Source of the DNA: Halichondria panicea
Lineage: Eukaryota; Porifera; Demospongiae; Suberitida; Halichondriidae
Reading direction: 5' to 3'
DNA length: 64,000 nt
Assembly: GCF_963675165.1 (NCBI RefSeq)
Contig: NC_087383.1
Coordinates: forward strand, 2,820,979-2,884,978
The position numbers were made by a program, and so were the translations under genes. The notes under the pieces were generated by a model. It saw only the letters and a list, made by a program, of their open reading frames with translations, searched no databases and was not told the DNA's origin. Below, one piece after another: positions 21,154 through 32,607 of this stretch; positions within the stretch are counted from its first letter, which is position 1, and each line of letters begins with the position of its first letter.

Positions 21154-22050
21154 ATGGCCACTAAAGAGCAGAACCAAGGTATAAAGACTGTAATGTTTCC
21201 TATAAAGGATAAACCCAATGATTGCTAAAGCATAAAACCCTCATTGGTGATTGCTAACCTTGTGTGCTTGCTATCTATTTCAGAGCTCACAATTGACGAT
21301 CTGAAGACAGAAATGAAACTGACTGATGAGCAGCTCAATACAGCAATACAAGAACCAGATCTACCCGAGTTAGCAGCATGTTTCGATAACACTGATGATT
21401 ATCTTGAAAAGCTGGAGCTGTCAATGGAGCTGCCCTCTATCAACTTCTGAATACAAACAATTCCCTCGAATGTCTTAATTTGTCTGGTAAACACATTGAC
21501 TAACTGTCGTCACATTGCTGCTGGACTTGCAGCCAATAAGACTCTGAGAAGATTGGACTTGAGTAACTGTAAACTGACTGATCAGAGTATCGAGGAGCTA
21601 TCAACTGGACTGATCAACAAGATTGAAACACTGCACATTTATGATGGAACAGAAGATGGAATGAAGACGCTTGCCAGACATCTACACAGGAAAAATATCT
21701 AAATTTCCTATACTTTCAGGATAGTACAAAATTTCCTGTAGACTTTCCTGTATGAATCTTACACATGTTCTGAACTTCTTCAGGAATAGTAACGGAAACT
21801 ATACAGGAAACGTTGCACTATCCTTTGTAAGTAGGTTGCAGGACACTTGCAGGACACCTGCCATTTTTCAGGAAATGTGCAGATTTTATGGGCTGCACTG
21901 TAGCAGCACTGTAGCAGGAAATTTAAATATTTTCCCTGTGCTAACTGACACTATTGGTGATACCCGACCACCTAATTAATATTCTGTATCGAGACAGTAT
22001 TCAGGGACACTAACAAAGAGAGGAAGAGAAATGGACTGCCTGAGATTTAA
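21154..22050 (+). pseudogene. deleted NLR (Death start fused to last LRRs), copy 3
   Basis: Same structure and same deletion junction as the copy at 3068: exon 1 21154-21178, Death exon from 21284, stop shortly after ELSMELPSINF. The LRR remnant (RRLDLSNCKLTDQS) is interrupted at 21685-21940 by a MITE that is absent from the copies at 3068 and 63366. Confidence 0.85.
21685..21940. mobile_element. 256-bp MITE with CACAGG ends and CTA target duplication
   Basis: Ends CACAGGAAAAATATCTAAAT and its near-complement (25 bp, 3 mismatches). It is flanked by CTA on both sides; the empty site in the 3068 copy has a single CTA. A 3-base duplication with CACxx ends would fit the CACTA-like superfamily; other 3-bp families are possible. 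Confidence 0.8.
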
Positions 22051-22316
22051 TGTGGTTGCATTCTTACCATGATTTTAATTACTTTTTGATAATCGATTTT
22101 ATTTTCTGCCATAATTATATCACATTATAATAAATGACAATTTGAGAAAAGTAGCAAAGTACGTACTATAATAATATATAGTATATTATGTTGGAACATT
22201 AGGTCGTTAATAACGTGTCAATAGTACATGCAGATGATATAAATAATTCATGCACTGCTGTGAATAGTCAATGAATACATGCACTTTGCTAATGGAAAAT
22301 CCAATTTAACGCTCTG

Positions 22317-23312
22317 TCAATTATTGTTCATGAGAAAGATGAGCAGATTAACGTTCACTTTGGCCCTCCCAAACATCTTCATGATTGCCAGGCCCTTGTA
22401 TTGCAGCTGAAGGAGGTCCTGTGTGGGGAGAAGAGAGGGCAGTGAAACACTTCAACTGGTGTATAAGACAAAGAATGCATGTATTTGTAAGACAAATGAA
22501 TACATGTACTTACATACACCGTACAAGCATACCAACACTATACCTGACACAAGGCAGTAAACTTCTTAAACACTTTACGTACCTACCATCTACCTGTACA
22601 CACACCCTCACCTGGAGGACCAGCTCCACCTTCTCTATCTGCCTGATGCGATCTCAAACACAACATTTCCGAACCTGAACCTGGACGAGTAAGAAATAAT
22701 GTTTTCACATAATTATAGCATAACGTTGCACATAAGATCAAGGTCGTAGCAAGCGGTCAGGCTGGTCAGGTTTTGGCCTAACCACTTTAGCAGCTGGGTA
22801 GGTAATGGTCGTAAATATTGTAAGTGATAATGCGCATACTGTTTTGGTGAGGAAAAGTGATGACCTTTTTCTTAGGTAAAAAATTCACCACTGTATGCAA
22901 AAGTTCCAATAGTAGAAAAGCAGCTGACCTTTAATCAAGTTGGCCTGACCACTTACTTTAAAGTTGCTTGCTACGCCCCTGCATGAAGATTGGGGCATAA
23001 AAATAAGTTAATAGCCTCACACTGGAGGAATTGTTAAAGTCTAGATTAGTAGTAGAGTCTGAGCTTCAGTCAAACAGTGGACAAAGTACGTACCAGAGCA
23101 ATTAATGGCACATGTGATGATTATCATGTTGTTTAATAAAAGTATGCTAGTATAATGGCTACTCTCACTCAAGTATACGGAGACTCACAGAGTGGGTGGA
23201 GCATATCTCCATGGACACTGATGTATGGATGATTGGCTTGGTCACGTCAGAGTACTTGTTGATACCCAGCCTTCTGTCCAGGGGGTCCACTGTCGATGCT
23301 CGCAAGAACTCT
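22317..23312 (-). pseudogene. unrecognised gene C-terminal exons, copy 3
   Basis: Last exon keeps DLLQLQ-type coding and the NNN-stop end of copy 1, but a C-to-T change alters one codon (YKGLAIMKMF). The middle exon is shortened (RQIEKVELVLQ) and an upstream exon ends at 23312. Contains the GCCGTAGCAAGC-type MITE at 22741-22980. No function assigned. Confidence 0.45.
22741..22980. mobile_element. MITE with CGTAGCAAGC ends, copy 3
   Basis: Same element and same insertion site as at 14150. Confidence 0.7.
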
Positions 23313-23504
23313 CTGTGGGGGGTACAATGAGTGTATGTATATATTCATACCCTATGCATGGCAACGAAAATAGCTAATGTGCAATTTAGATCATACGATA
23401 CTTTAGTAGAACACACATGGCATCATCACATGACCATCATTCGTACATACACACTTTCAACTATTTGACTACAAATTCAGTTTTGGTTATCACATTTCTT
23501 ATAC

Positions 23505-23895
23505 CTAAACTTCTTGAAGGCGTCCGAGTGTACGGGTTCATTACTGACAGGGCAGCACTCTCAGCCTCAAACTGTGCAAAGGAACAGGAAAAACACGATA
23601 AACTCTTAAATCAACAGATATAACCAGACAATAATCATGGAAAGTTAACGATGCTGATTTGGCGTTTTTCACCAACAAATAATATCTAGTCAGTCCAGTA
23701 CTAATTTAATGTACATAGATGCAGTGCATAATGTAGGCCATAATCTGTACAGGTATGCTGTACCACTTTTATCACCTGTTGTTTGTAGCACTCAAATATC
23801 TACCCCATCGGCACACTGCTCTGCTCCAACTCCGTACAGCGATCTAGTGCCTTCTTGAGCTCTTCCTCCATCACAAGTCTCTCTTGCACAGCAGA
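23505..23895 (-). pseudogene. coiled-coil tail exons, copy 3
   Basis: Blocks 23776-23895 (QERLVMEEELKKALDRC, short version) and 23505-23571 (FEAESAALSVMNPYTRTPSR). The next region is replaced by a minisatellite, so the motor end of this copy is lost. Confidence 0.5.
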
Positions 23896-23899
23896 CTGG

Positions 23900-24589
23900 G
23901 TAATAGATTGCATGGTGGTCATGTACACACACACAGGTATACAGATACAACCATCACAGCATCGTGGTAGTGGTACAGTAGTTATATAATTGCAGGTACA
24001 TGTATTAATGAAAGCACCGCGGGTGCTGATGCCTCGGTGGAGGTGCAAAGCTACATAACATAAAGCTACACACATTATCATGATGAATATTTTTGCATTT
24101 TTGCTGCATGCAAACTCAAATTGCATGGTGGTCGATCATGTACACACACACACACAGGTAATACAACCACCATGTGGTAGTGGTACAGCTGTTTGCTGAC
24201 TGCATTACCACAAAACAACAAAATACCATACAATGTTGCTATGCAAACAACATGTGGTCCTAAGCAATGATGGCTTCTAGCACTTGTATGTTAAATGGGT
24301 ACTTTTTGAGGGTTACAAAAATGGCTAATCTGCGAGACCCTCAAAAATTACCCGCTATAAGGTGGTATTAATATTATAGTAAATGCTCTCACGATCTACT
24401 CTTGGTGGTATATATGGAAACTCACATACAAATTATGGTGAGGATCTGAAATGGAGAATGGGCGGGGACTAGCTTGCATATACCAGCAGATATGATATAC
24501 ATGTAGCTACTAACCGTTCACTGAATGTATGGAAAGCAGTGTGAAGGCTGAAGAAACTGTTAGTACGAAGTACTGCAAAGGACATCAAA
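23900..24589. other. spacer with shared repeat sequence
   Basis: No gene recognised. It repeats 15300-15740 and 53750-54200. Its last 120 bases are the same left flank that precedes the second minisatellite at 55032. Confidence 0.5.
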
Positions 24590-25715
24590 CAGTGCATGTA
24601 CATAGTGGGACCATAGGCAGTGCGTGTACATAGTGGGACCATAAGCAGTGCATGTACATAGTGGGACCATAGGCAGTGCACGTACATAGTGGGGCCATAG
24701 GCAGTGCATGTATATAGTGGGACCATAGGGAGTGCACGTACATAGTGGGACCATAGGCAGTGCACGTACATAGTGGGGACCATAGGCAGTGCACGTACAT
24801 AGTGGGACCATAGGCAGTGCACGTACATAGTGGGACCATAGGCAGTGCACGTACATAGTGGGGCCATAAGCAGTGCACGTACATAGTGGGACCATAGGCA
24901 GTGCACGTACATAGTGGGACCATAAGCAGTGCACGTACAAAGTGGGACCATAGGCAGTGCACGTACAAAGTGGGACCATAGGCAGTGCACGTACATAGTG
25001 GGACCATAAGCAATGCATGTACATAGTGGGACCATAGGCAGTGCACGTACATAGTGGGACCATAGGCAGTGCACGTACATAGTGGGACCATAAGCATGTA
25101 CATAGTGGGACCATAAGCATGTACATAGTGGGACCATAGGCAGTGCATGTACATAGTGGGACCATAGGCAGTGCATGTACATAATGGGACCATAAGCAGT
25201 GCATGTACATAGTGGGGCCATAGGCAGTGCATGTACATAGTGGGACCATAAGCAGTGCATGTACATGTACATAGTGGGACCATAGGCAGTGCATGTACAT
25301 AGTGGGACCATAAGCAGTGCATGTACATAGTGGGACCATAGGCAGTGCATGTACATAGTGGGACCATAAGCAGTGCATGTACATAGTGGGACCATAGGCA
25401 GTGCATGTACATAGTGGGACCATAGGCAGTGCATGTACATAGTGGGACCATAAGCAGTGCATGTACATAGTGGGGCCATAAGCAGTGCATGTACATAGTG
25501 GGACCATAGGCAGTGCATGTACATAGTGGGACCATAGGCAGTGCATGTACATAGTGGGACCATAGGCAGTGCATGTACATAGTGGGACCATAAGCAGTGC
25601 ATGTACATGTACATAGTGGGACCATAGGCAGTGCATGTACATAGTGGGACCATAGGCAGTGCATGTACATAGTGGGACCATATATAGGCAGTGCACGTAC
25701 ATAGTGGGACCATAT
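24590..25715. repeat. 28-bp minisatellite array 1, about 40 units
   Basis: The unit is CATGTACATAGTGGGACCAT then AGGCAGTG, with variants (CACGTACA, ATAAGCAG, GGGGCC). Because 28 is one more than a multiple of 3 and the unit lacks stops on the minus strand, all three minus frames stay open for about 1.1 kb. This is a property of the repeat, not evidence of coding. Confidence 0.95.
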
Positions 25716-26393
25716 ACAGTAGGTTGAATCATTCAAAGTTGAATGTTGAAGTGAGTACTCACACCACTAAACCACAAAACAAAGCTGATCATGATTATGA
25801 TATACCCACAAGCTTCATAATTATGTACAAATGTATGTGTATCTTTGCTTGAACTTCTCCTAAGTAAGTGCCTAGATTTTCAAAGAGTATCTGTAGCACT
25901 GTTTTACGGATTCAGCATAGGATGAGGACCATGCCTTTGCTATTTTGGCTCGACATCTCCACTTCTCCCGAACAAATGCTCTATTCTTTTACAATACTTT
26001 TGCTGATGTACATTAATTCTCTTACTTGGTTTGCTTAAGTAGTGTAGCAACACTCTGCACCTCAAGTCATTTGAATATGTATCTAGATGAACACCCACAC
26101 ATGTAGTCAGTGCTGTGTATTATCATGCATGGGCATCATCACTACCGTCCCCCACACATGTGCAAGACTGCCCCATACTCACCAGGGTGTCATATAGGAT
26201 TTTGAAATAGAGAGAGTAATAAGAAAAGTGACTAAAAAATTTTGCTAAAAAAAAAGGTCAACTGTTAGCAAGAGAGTTCATAATAGACCTTTATCATGAA
26301 CTCTTGCTGTTAGTATGTAAAATTTCCAGCTATGAACTCCGACTAGTACCTAAATGTAAATTTTAGGGGGAGGATTGGAGCTAGAGGGGGATA
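25716..26393. other. spacer 3' of EFR3-B
   Basis: No gene recognised. It lies where the missing last exons of EFR3-B would be expected. About 26150-26390 is shared with 58260-58500. Confidence 0.5.
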
Positions 26394-26799
26394 TCGTATT
26401 ATTTTAGAGAAGTGTCATGACCAGTCCTAGTCCAGCCAGGTCCAAGACAACCCCTACGAGCGGGAAGTTAAGTGCTGGGCGCATTGTTAAGAAGTACCAG
26501 AGACTCAGGAAGACAGGTTTATTGTACCTAGGTTTCATCTTCTTGGAGTTGCAACTGTTGGATGGTTTGCCTTTGCCTTTGACACTGCTAGTACGAGCCA
26601 TACTGCTGCTGAGAACTAGTTTTACTATGCTGCAATCGAGCTAGCTTATACAGATATAAAAAAGACTTTGATTTACCTTGTGCGGTCAAAGGTTACGCGT
26701 GGGCGTTTTTGTGGGCAGTTCTAAAAATAGCTCAATACGAAGTCGGATGATTCTGAGAATAGGGCGAGTTGCATGCCCTCTTCTCTGTATACGCCCTTG
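26394..26799. mobile_element. truncated copy of the CAAGGGCGTATAC element
   Basis: Matches the right two thirds of the complete element at 31475-32087 and ends in the same GTATACGCCCTTG terminus. The left terminus is missing. The corresponding site in EFR3-C (about 58500-58515) lacks it. Confidence 0.7.
26404..26601 (-). CDS. hypothetical 65-aa ORF inside the truncated element
   Basis: Encodes MARTSSVKGKGKPSN, then a basic stretch, then a hydrophobic C-terminus. In the second copy (about 31690-31890) a 2-base insertion breaks this frame. On the plus strand an overlapping frame beginning MTSPSPA is also open in both copies, so neither strand can be preferred. No family recognised. Low confidence that it is translated. 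Confidence 0.25.
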   Translation of the reverse strand: MARTSSVKGKGKPSNSCNSKKMKPRYNKPVFLSLWYFLTMRPALNFPLVGVVLDLAGLGLVMTLL

Positions 26800-27794
26800 A
26801 TGACACCCTGCTTACCCTGCTCACCCTTTAGAAGACTGCCCCCCCCATACACACACACTCACCCCTCTAGAAGAATGTCCCACTATAGCCTTTGGAGCTG
26901 TCTCCCTTCTCTTAGCAATCACTCCATCGATGTGTGTCGTCTTGAGTACCTCGTTTCGACTAATCTTGGACGCTAGATGCAGCACACCCGCCACTGTAGC
27001 ATGTAGCACCACTCTGTGATGTGCCTCAAGGCCTTTCTCCTTCACAGCAAACTCTTGCAGCTGGTGTAGGAAGACCAGTATATCTGAGAGCCCCTTGATA
27101 AGAGAATTCCAGTGTCAGGAGAAATACGAGTTGGTAGAAAGCGAGTGTGTTAGCAGGGCTAGTGCAGAGAGCTTTGGCCAGTTCCAGGAGATTGGTGAAG
27201 AGAGAGTTGACTGTTTTAGAGAGGAATCTTTTCAAAACCAAACCCAGTGAGAGCCCTACAGCCTCCAGACTCACCCAATCACTGCACAAGAGGAGGGTAT
27301 AAATACACATACATGTAGCTGTATGCACTGCACATGATTGTATAAATACATGTAGTGAAAGCTAAGACAAAAGCTCATATGGACCTGTATAACTGACAAA
27401 CAAAGTCTAGTATGCCTCAAATGCACACTGAACATAGCAAGGTACGCACGCACGCACACATACGCACGTGTTGAGAGGAATCTTGTCCTTGTTGGCATGG
27501 TGATCTACGAGACGATGCCAGAGTAGGGCCACATCCAACTGTGTGCTGGGTTCTCGTATGAGGAGCAATTGGACGAGGGAGGCAAACAGTTGCCCTGGGA
27601 ACGCGGTCTCCAGCACTGATGCGTGACAGGTGTCAGCCACTGCCCTCAAACACTTGACCAGGGAGGTAGTCAACGTGGGGCTGCATAATAAAGGAGAGAA
27701 TACAATTATAGAAGCTTAAACACTTAGTAATGCACGCAGTCTATTGTGCATGGTCACATAATTATAAGCAGATCATCCTCTATAATATTCCCCA

Positions 27795-28310
27795 CTTGGG
27801 GTCTGTATCATAGCAACTGGCTGGGGTTTAACTACCATAAACCCCAGCCCTTGGCCTGGAGCACATTCCTCATAAACTCCCTTGCCTTGAGGGCGCACTG
27901 ATTTTATACTAGATCTACACAGCCAAAAAGAAGCTAGACACTTGTTGACAAAGGCAGGACAGATGGGTGGGGCTCACTAAACACCAGGAAGGCTGGAGGA
28001 TGGCCGGGTGGGGCTCACTGCTTGGACATTGACAAGTTAGTGCGTAGAGCTAGAAGCTTAGCACTGGCTAAAAGCTATACGCACAACCTTTTTGCCTCAA
28101 TAGTTTTTGAGACAGTTAGCTATTGTTGTATCCAAGGTAAGGTAGCTTAGGTAACAAGTACTTTTCATTAAAGTGGGTATATAACACTTACTGTCCACTA
28201 CATTTGAATTTATGGCAAACGTAAACCATCCTTGGCCTCGGAGCTTCACCCTCGTCCTCGGAGGTTTACTGCCATAAATTCTGATGTATGGACAATAAGT
28301 ATAACATAAT
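27795..28310. repeat. insertion with fold-back sequences in EFR3-B intron 8
   Basis: About 515 bases absent from EFR3-C. Contains a 12-bp-arm hairpin at 27819-27849 (GGCTGGGGTTTA and its complement) and a longer imperfect inverted repeat at about 28175-28307 (TTTATGGCA...TGCCATAAA). Confidence 0.65.
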
Positions 28311-28823
28311 ATCATAGTCTACTCAAAGGTTACTGCTATAAACAGGATTCACAAAGGCACCAGAATCATAGAACACGTACATGTACAAACAGTGTTTATG
28401 ACAGGAAACTAAACACATACATGTACACAAATAGCTAAATGAAGCAACAGCTTTATAATTACAATTCTCACCTGTTTTGAGTGTCCTGAGGTGCCAGAGG
28501 ATGTACAGACAGTCCAGTGGTGGCTCCGCTATCAAGACCCCCTGAGGCCACGGGTACATAAGAGTTGATGAGCCCCAGTATATCTGGCTTATGATAGTCG
28601 GGAAGGACTCCTGCAAACTCCCCCACAGTGATAGTGATGGATTGCTGAAAGGTCAGAGAGGACGTGAGGTCGGAGGGGCTTTCTGAAACAGTTTCTATGG
28701 AGATACGGAGGTGGCGGACCAGTGTACGGAATATATCCAGTACAGACGGACCTGCATGAGTGGACACAAGCTAAGTAATGTAAATACATGTATGCCGATT
28801 TAAAGCGTGGAATTAAACCATAC

Positions 28824-29043
28824 TACCGTATTACTAGAATGTTTTGCGAGCATCAAACATTTGCGAATTTTGCGAGGGTTGATCAATTCGCAACAATAAT
28901 ATCTGCAAAACCTAAATTATTACTAGTAAATACACACGATCCTTGCCAGAACGCAATAGTTAGATCGCAAAGGGTCACATTTTCTGCTGATTTGGCTCAT
29001 TCGAAAAGGTTTTTCACCAGAAAAATATTCTAGTAATACGGTA
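28824..29043. mobile_element. 220-bp TA-flanked MITE (TACCGTATTACTAGAAT ends)
   Basis: Terminal inverted repeats of at least 17 perfect bases, TA at both borders. Absent at the matching position in EFR3-C (about 60012). Confidence 0.85.
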
Positions 29044-29063
29044 CGTATAATTATAAAGATTAA

Positions 29064-29965
29064 CCCTTTCCCTGCTTTAATTAAAAGTGAATATTTGCAT
29101 ATTTTGTTTAAAAAATTTATAACTCATGAACCGTATATTAAAAACACTTGTAACAAAGTTCCACAGGTAGACCGGACCTGTCGCATGCATGGACTCATCA
29201 TCGTTGCCTAGCAAACAACCACCACCCCACAAATAACAATTGTTAACAAAAATTCACAATTATGTACACAAACAATATTGTATGATGTTACGAAGTGACT
29301 GAACACATGATATAAGTGTTCAGAATGTTCTCATGGTGACATGGCTCACTCAGGACTCAATCATGATCTGCAGAAACTTGTATTTGAGGTTCTATCGGCA
29401 GACGCCCTTTTCCCGGGAAATATTTTCTTCACCTACACACAGGTTTACAAGTTCAATGGTGGCTCATGATGTCCACTGTTGTACTTACTAGCCTAAACAA
29501 ACCTATAGTGAAGCTATCAAGACTATACAAATGCTACTCTATAGTGACTTACCAGGTTCAGGAAGATGGTCCACCTCAAGTGCGTCTTCCTCAGGATTCT
29601 CAGGCTCTTTCTTTTTAGTTTGACCTCTGAAAGGAAGCTTCCTACCTAGCTATGATCTCAGTCACTGTCCTCTCACTCTACAAGGCCATAAGCATCGATA
29701 TTCTCACTCTCTAGCTTCCCTAGAACCTCCCTGAGGTTGTACTACGAAGATCCTGTAGCAATTATAAAACGGTCACTTTTCTTTCGACAATTCTGATCGA
29801 ACCGTACCTCTAAGCAAAATATTAAAAATACCACGTGGAAGAGCAGCTCAATGCGCATGTGCTGGTACTTGCAGCGTGTGCATAGCTCCAACACAGTGTG
29901 CACAATGATTTTTTGAAATTTATCAGTAGCCATGCTGACTATAGTCGGCTAAAGCGGGGAAAGGG
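29064..29965. mobile_element. piggyBac-like non-autonomous element, 902 bp
   Basis: Begins CCCTTTCCCTGCTTTA and ends TAAAGCGGGGAAAGGG; both sides are flanked by TTAA (29060-29063 and 29966-29969). TTAA duplication plus CCC/GGG ends is the signature of piggyBac elements. No transposase frame is present. Absent from EFR3-C. Confidence 0.85.
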
Positions 29966-30255
29966 TTAAGCCAGTGTCAAAACATACAATGTCATGTACA
30001 AACTTTAATAACAGCTATGAAAGCATCTGCGTATGAAGAATAAATGCGTATAGCCTTCTTTAGAAAATGGCCCCAAAATAGTGTTGAAACCATACAAGTA
30101 CTCTACCATGGAGACTCACCTAGAGAGCTGTCTGCTGCCACGGCAACACACTTAGAGAGTGTGCCGAGGATCCCCTGTTTGGTCTCCCAGGACTCCTTCA
30201 CCCTGGCATCCAGGTGGTCCACCAGCGACTGGACGGCCTTGTACCGATCCTGTCT

Positions 30256-30990
30256 CTGTGGGGGTACGTGTATAGTGGATAATGTACACAGGGGGGCTGT
30301 GGGGGAGGTACATTTAAGATAATGTACCCTGAGGGACTCGGGCTGTGGGGGGTACATGTAAGTGGATAATGTACACTGGGGGCTGTGGGGGTACATGTAA
30401 GTGGATAATGTACACTGGGGGCTGTGGGGGCACATGTAAGTGGATAATGTACACTGGGGGCTGTGGGGGCACATGTAAGTGGATAATGTACACTGGGGGC
30501 TGTGGGGGCACATGTAAGTGGATAATGTACACTGGGAGGCTGTGGGGGGTACATGTAAGTGGATAATGTACACTGGGGGCTGTGGGGGCACATGTAAGTG
30601 GATAATGTACACTGGGAGGCTGTGGGGGCACATGTAAGTGGATAATGTACACTGGGGGCTGTGGGGGTACATGTAAGTGGATAATGTACACTGGGGGCTG
30701 TGGGGGCACATGTAAGTGGATAATGTACACTGGGGGCTGTGGGGGCACATGTAAGTGGATAATGTACACTGGGAGGCTGTGGGGGGTACATGTAAGTGGA
30801 TAATGTACACTGGGGGCTGTGGGGGCACATGTAAGTGGATAATGTACACTGGGAGGCTGTGGGGGGTACATGTAAGTGGATAATGTACACTGGGAGGCTG
30901 TGGGGGCACACGTAAGTGGATAATGTACACTGGGAGGCTGTGGGGGGTACATGTAAGTGGATAATGTACACTGGGAGGCTGTAGGGGTAC
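30256..30990. repeat. expanded 39-41-bp minisatellite in EFR3-B intron 6
   Basis: About 18 units of GTAAGTGGATAATGTACACT then GGGGGCTGTGGGGGCACAT, with length variants. The EFR3-A and EFR3-C introns hold only two or three units. The long open minus frames here are artefacts of the repeat. Confidence 0.95.
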
Positions 30991-31104
30991 GTATAATTAT
31001 ATCAAGATATAATTTTTGGTTACGAAATACTGAATGTAGGGCATAATAGGTTCTTTCCACAAGCATAATAGGCTGAATTTGGGGCAGTGCTCAAAAGCAT
31101 AATA

Positions 31105-31300
31105 GGCATCCAAGGTGGTCCACCAGCGACTGGACGGCCTTGTACCGATCCTGTCTCTATGGGGGTACGTGTACAGTGGATAATGTACACTAGAGGGCTG
31201 TAGGGGTACGTGTTAGATACTGTACCCTGGGGGGCTGTGGGGGGATAAGATAATGTACACTGGGGGGCTGTGGGGGGATAAGATAATGTACACTGGGGGG
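31105..31300. repeat. partial exon 7 duplicate plus short minisatellite
   Basis: 31108-31157 repeats the start of EFR3 exon 7 (GTGGTCCACCAGCGACTGGA), followed by a few repeat units. It shows that the minisatellite expanded together with the flanking exon edge. Confidence 0.7.
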
Positions 31301-31474
31301 TACATGTCTACACTGTAAGTAGACACTGGAGGGAACAATTGAAATGCTTGAATAAACAATCTTGTTCAGAAAGTGACGGAGTATGTTGGACCTGAAAGCT
31401 ATCAATGTTACGTTATGGACAGTCAAGTCAGAATTTACAGTCGACCGTACACGACCATAAGTATCAAGCATGAT

Positions 31475-32087
31475 CAAGGGCGTATACAGAGAAGAGGGCA
31501 TGCAACTCACTATGTACCCTACCCTACGTACTCATCCGACTTCGTATCAGAGACCGGATATGCTAAAAATAGAATTCAGTATACGGACGTGAACAAGTGG
31601 GCAGTGCTGTTTACGGAGTTATAATTATGGGTGTGTACATCAGAGCTGCCTTTGCTAGCTAGCTAACATAACATGAACAGTGCAGTATTATTTTAGAGAA
31701 GTGTCATGACCAGTCCTAGTCCAGCCAGTTCCAATACAACCCCTTCGAGCAGGAAGTTAAGTGCTGGGCGCATTGTTAAGAAGTACCAGAGACTCAGGAA
31801 GACAGGTTTATTGTACCTAGGTTTCATCTTCTTGGAGTTGCAACTGTTGGATGGTTTGCCTCTTTGCCTTTGACACTGCTAGTACGAGCCATACTGCTGC
31901 TGAGAACTAGTTTTACTATGCTGCAATCAAGCTAGCTAGCTAGCACAGATATAAAAAATACACCTTGTGCGGTCAAAGGTTACGCGTGGGCGTTTTTGTG
32001 GGCAGTTCTAAAAATAGCTCAATACAAAGTCGGATGATCTGAGAATAGGGCGAGAGTTGCATGCCCTCTTCTCTGTATACGCCCTTG
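31475..32087. mobile_element. 613-bp element with 34-bp terminal inverted repeats
   Basis: The left end CAAGGGCGTATACAGAGAAG and the right end are almost perfectly complementary for about 34 bases. EFR3-A and EFR3-C have the empty site (AAGCATGGTGCAC). Flanks GCATGAT and GCATGGT look like an imperfect 7-base target duplication, perhaps hAT-like. It carries the same internal small ORF region as 26394-26799, here frameshifted. Confidence 0.8.
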
Positions 32088-32272
32088 GCATGGTGCACTA
32101 ATAATAATACACTATGGGGAGAACCGTTTCCAAGTTGGCCACCAGTACATGTATATACGTGTACCTGCATGGCTTCCACGACGATGATGTACACACCAGC
32201 TGTGAATTCCTTGTCTGATATCCATAGTTTGTTTAGGTCAAAGTGTCTATAAGGGGAGCAATGGAGTGCTAC

Positions 32273-32607
32273 TACCGTATAGCGGGTATATTTCGAGGGT
32301 ATAAATTTTCGCGGATGGACCATTACAAAGGATTTCGCGGATTTTATTTTCGTGGTCTGAGTTCCAGCCTTTTGGCGCATGCGCACATCAACATGCAGCT
32401 GTTACCACCACACCGTTAGCCTCGAATCCAGGCCTAGCCTATAACGGTGAGGCACCTCTTATTGTCGATAGGTGAGGTCAATAATACTGAACACGCCTAC
32501 TATTCAATAAAGATATAAATTTTCGTGGGTAAAAATTTTCGCGGTAGAGGCTCAATCCGCGAAAACCGCGAACATTTATACCCTCGAAATATACCCGCTA
32601 TACGGTA
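32273..32607. mobile_element. 335-bp TA-flanked MITE (TACCGTATAGCGGGTATA ends)
   Basis: Inverted termini of about 42 bases. Lies in EFR3-B intron 5; the site is empty in A and C. A shorter sibling lies at 43638-43894. Confidence 0.9.

Noticed and set aside
24590-25715. CRISPR-like array of direct repeats
   Set aside because: Units are contiguous with no unique spacers, and the genome is eukaryotic.
24469-25736. Three long minus-strand frames of up to 414 codons (VPLCTCTAYGPTMY-like)
   Set aside because: They are produced by a stop-free 28-bp minisatellite whose length makes all three frames equivalent; no start context, domain or splice support.
26404-26601. Histone H3-like N-terminus (MART...K)
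   Set aside because: Only the first four residues agree; nothing after matches the histone fold.
30103-31066. Pro-rich minus-strand frames (PPSVHYPLTC-like)
   Set aside because: 39-41-bp minisatellite in an intron; only the part at 30120-30255 is a real EFR3 exon.
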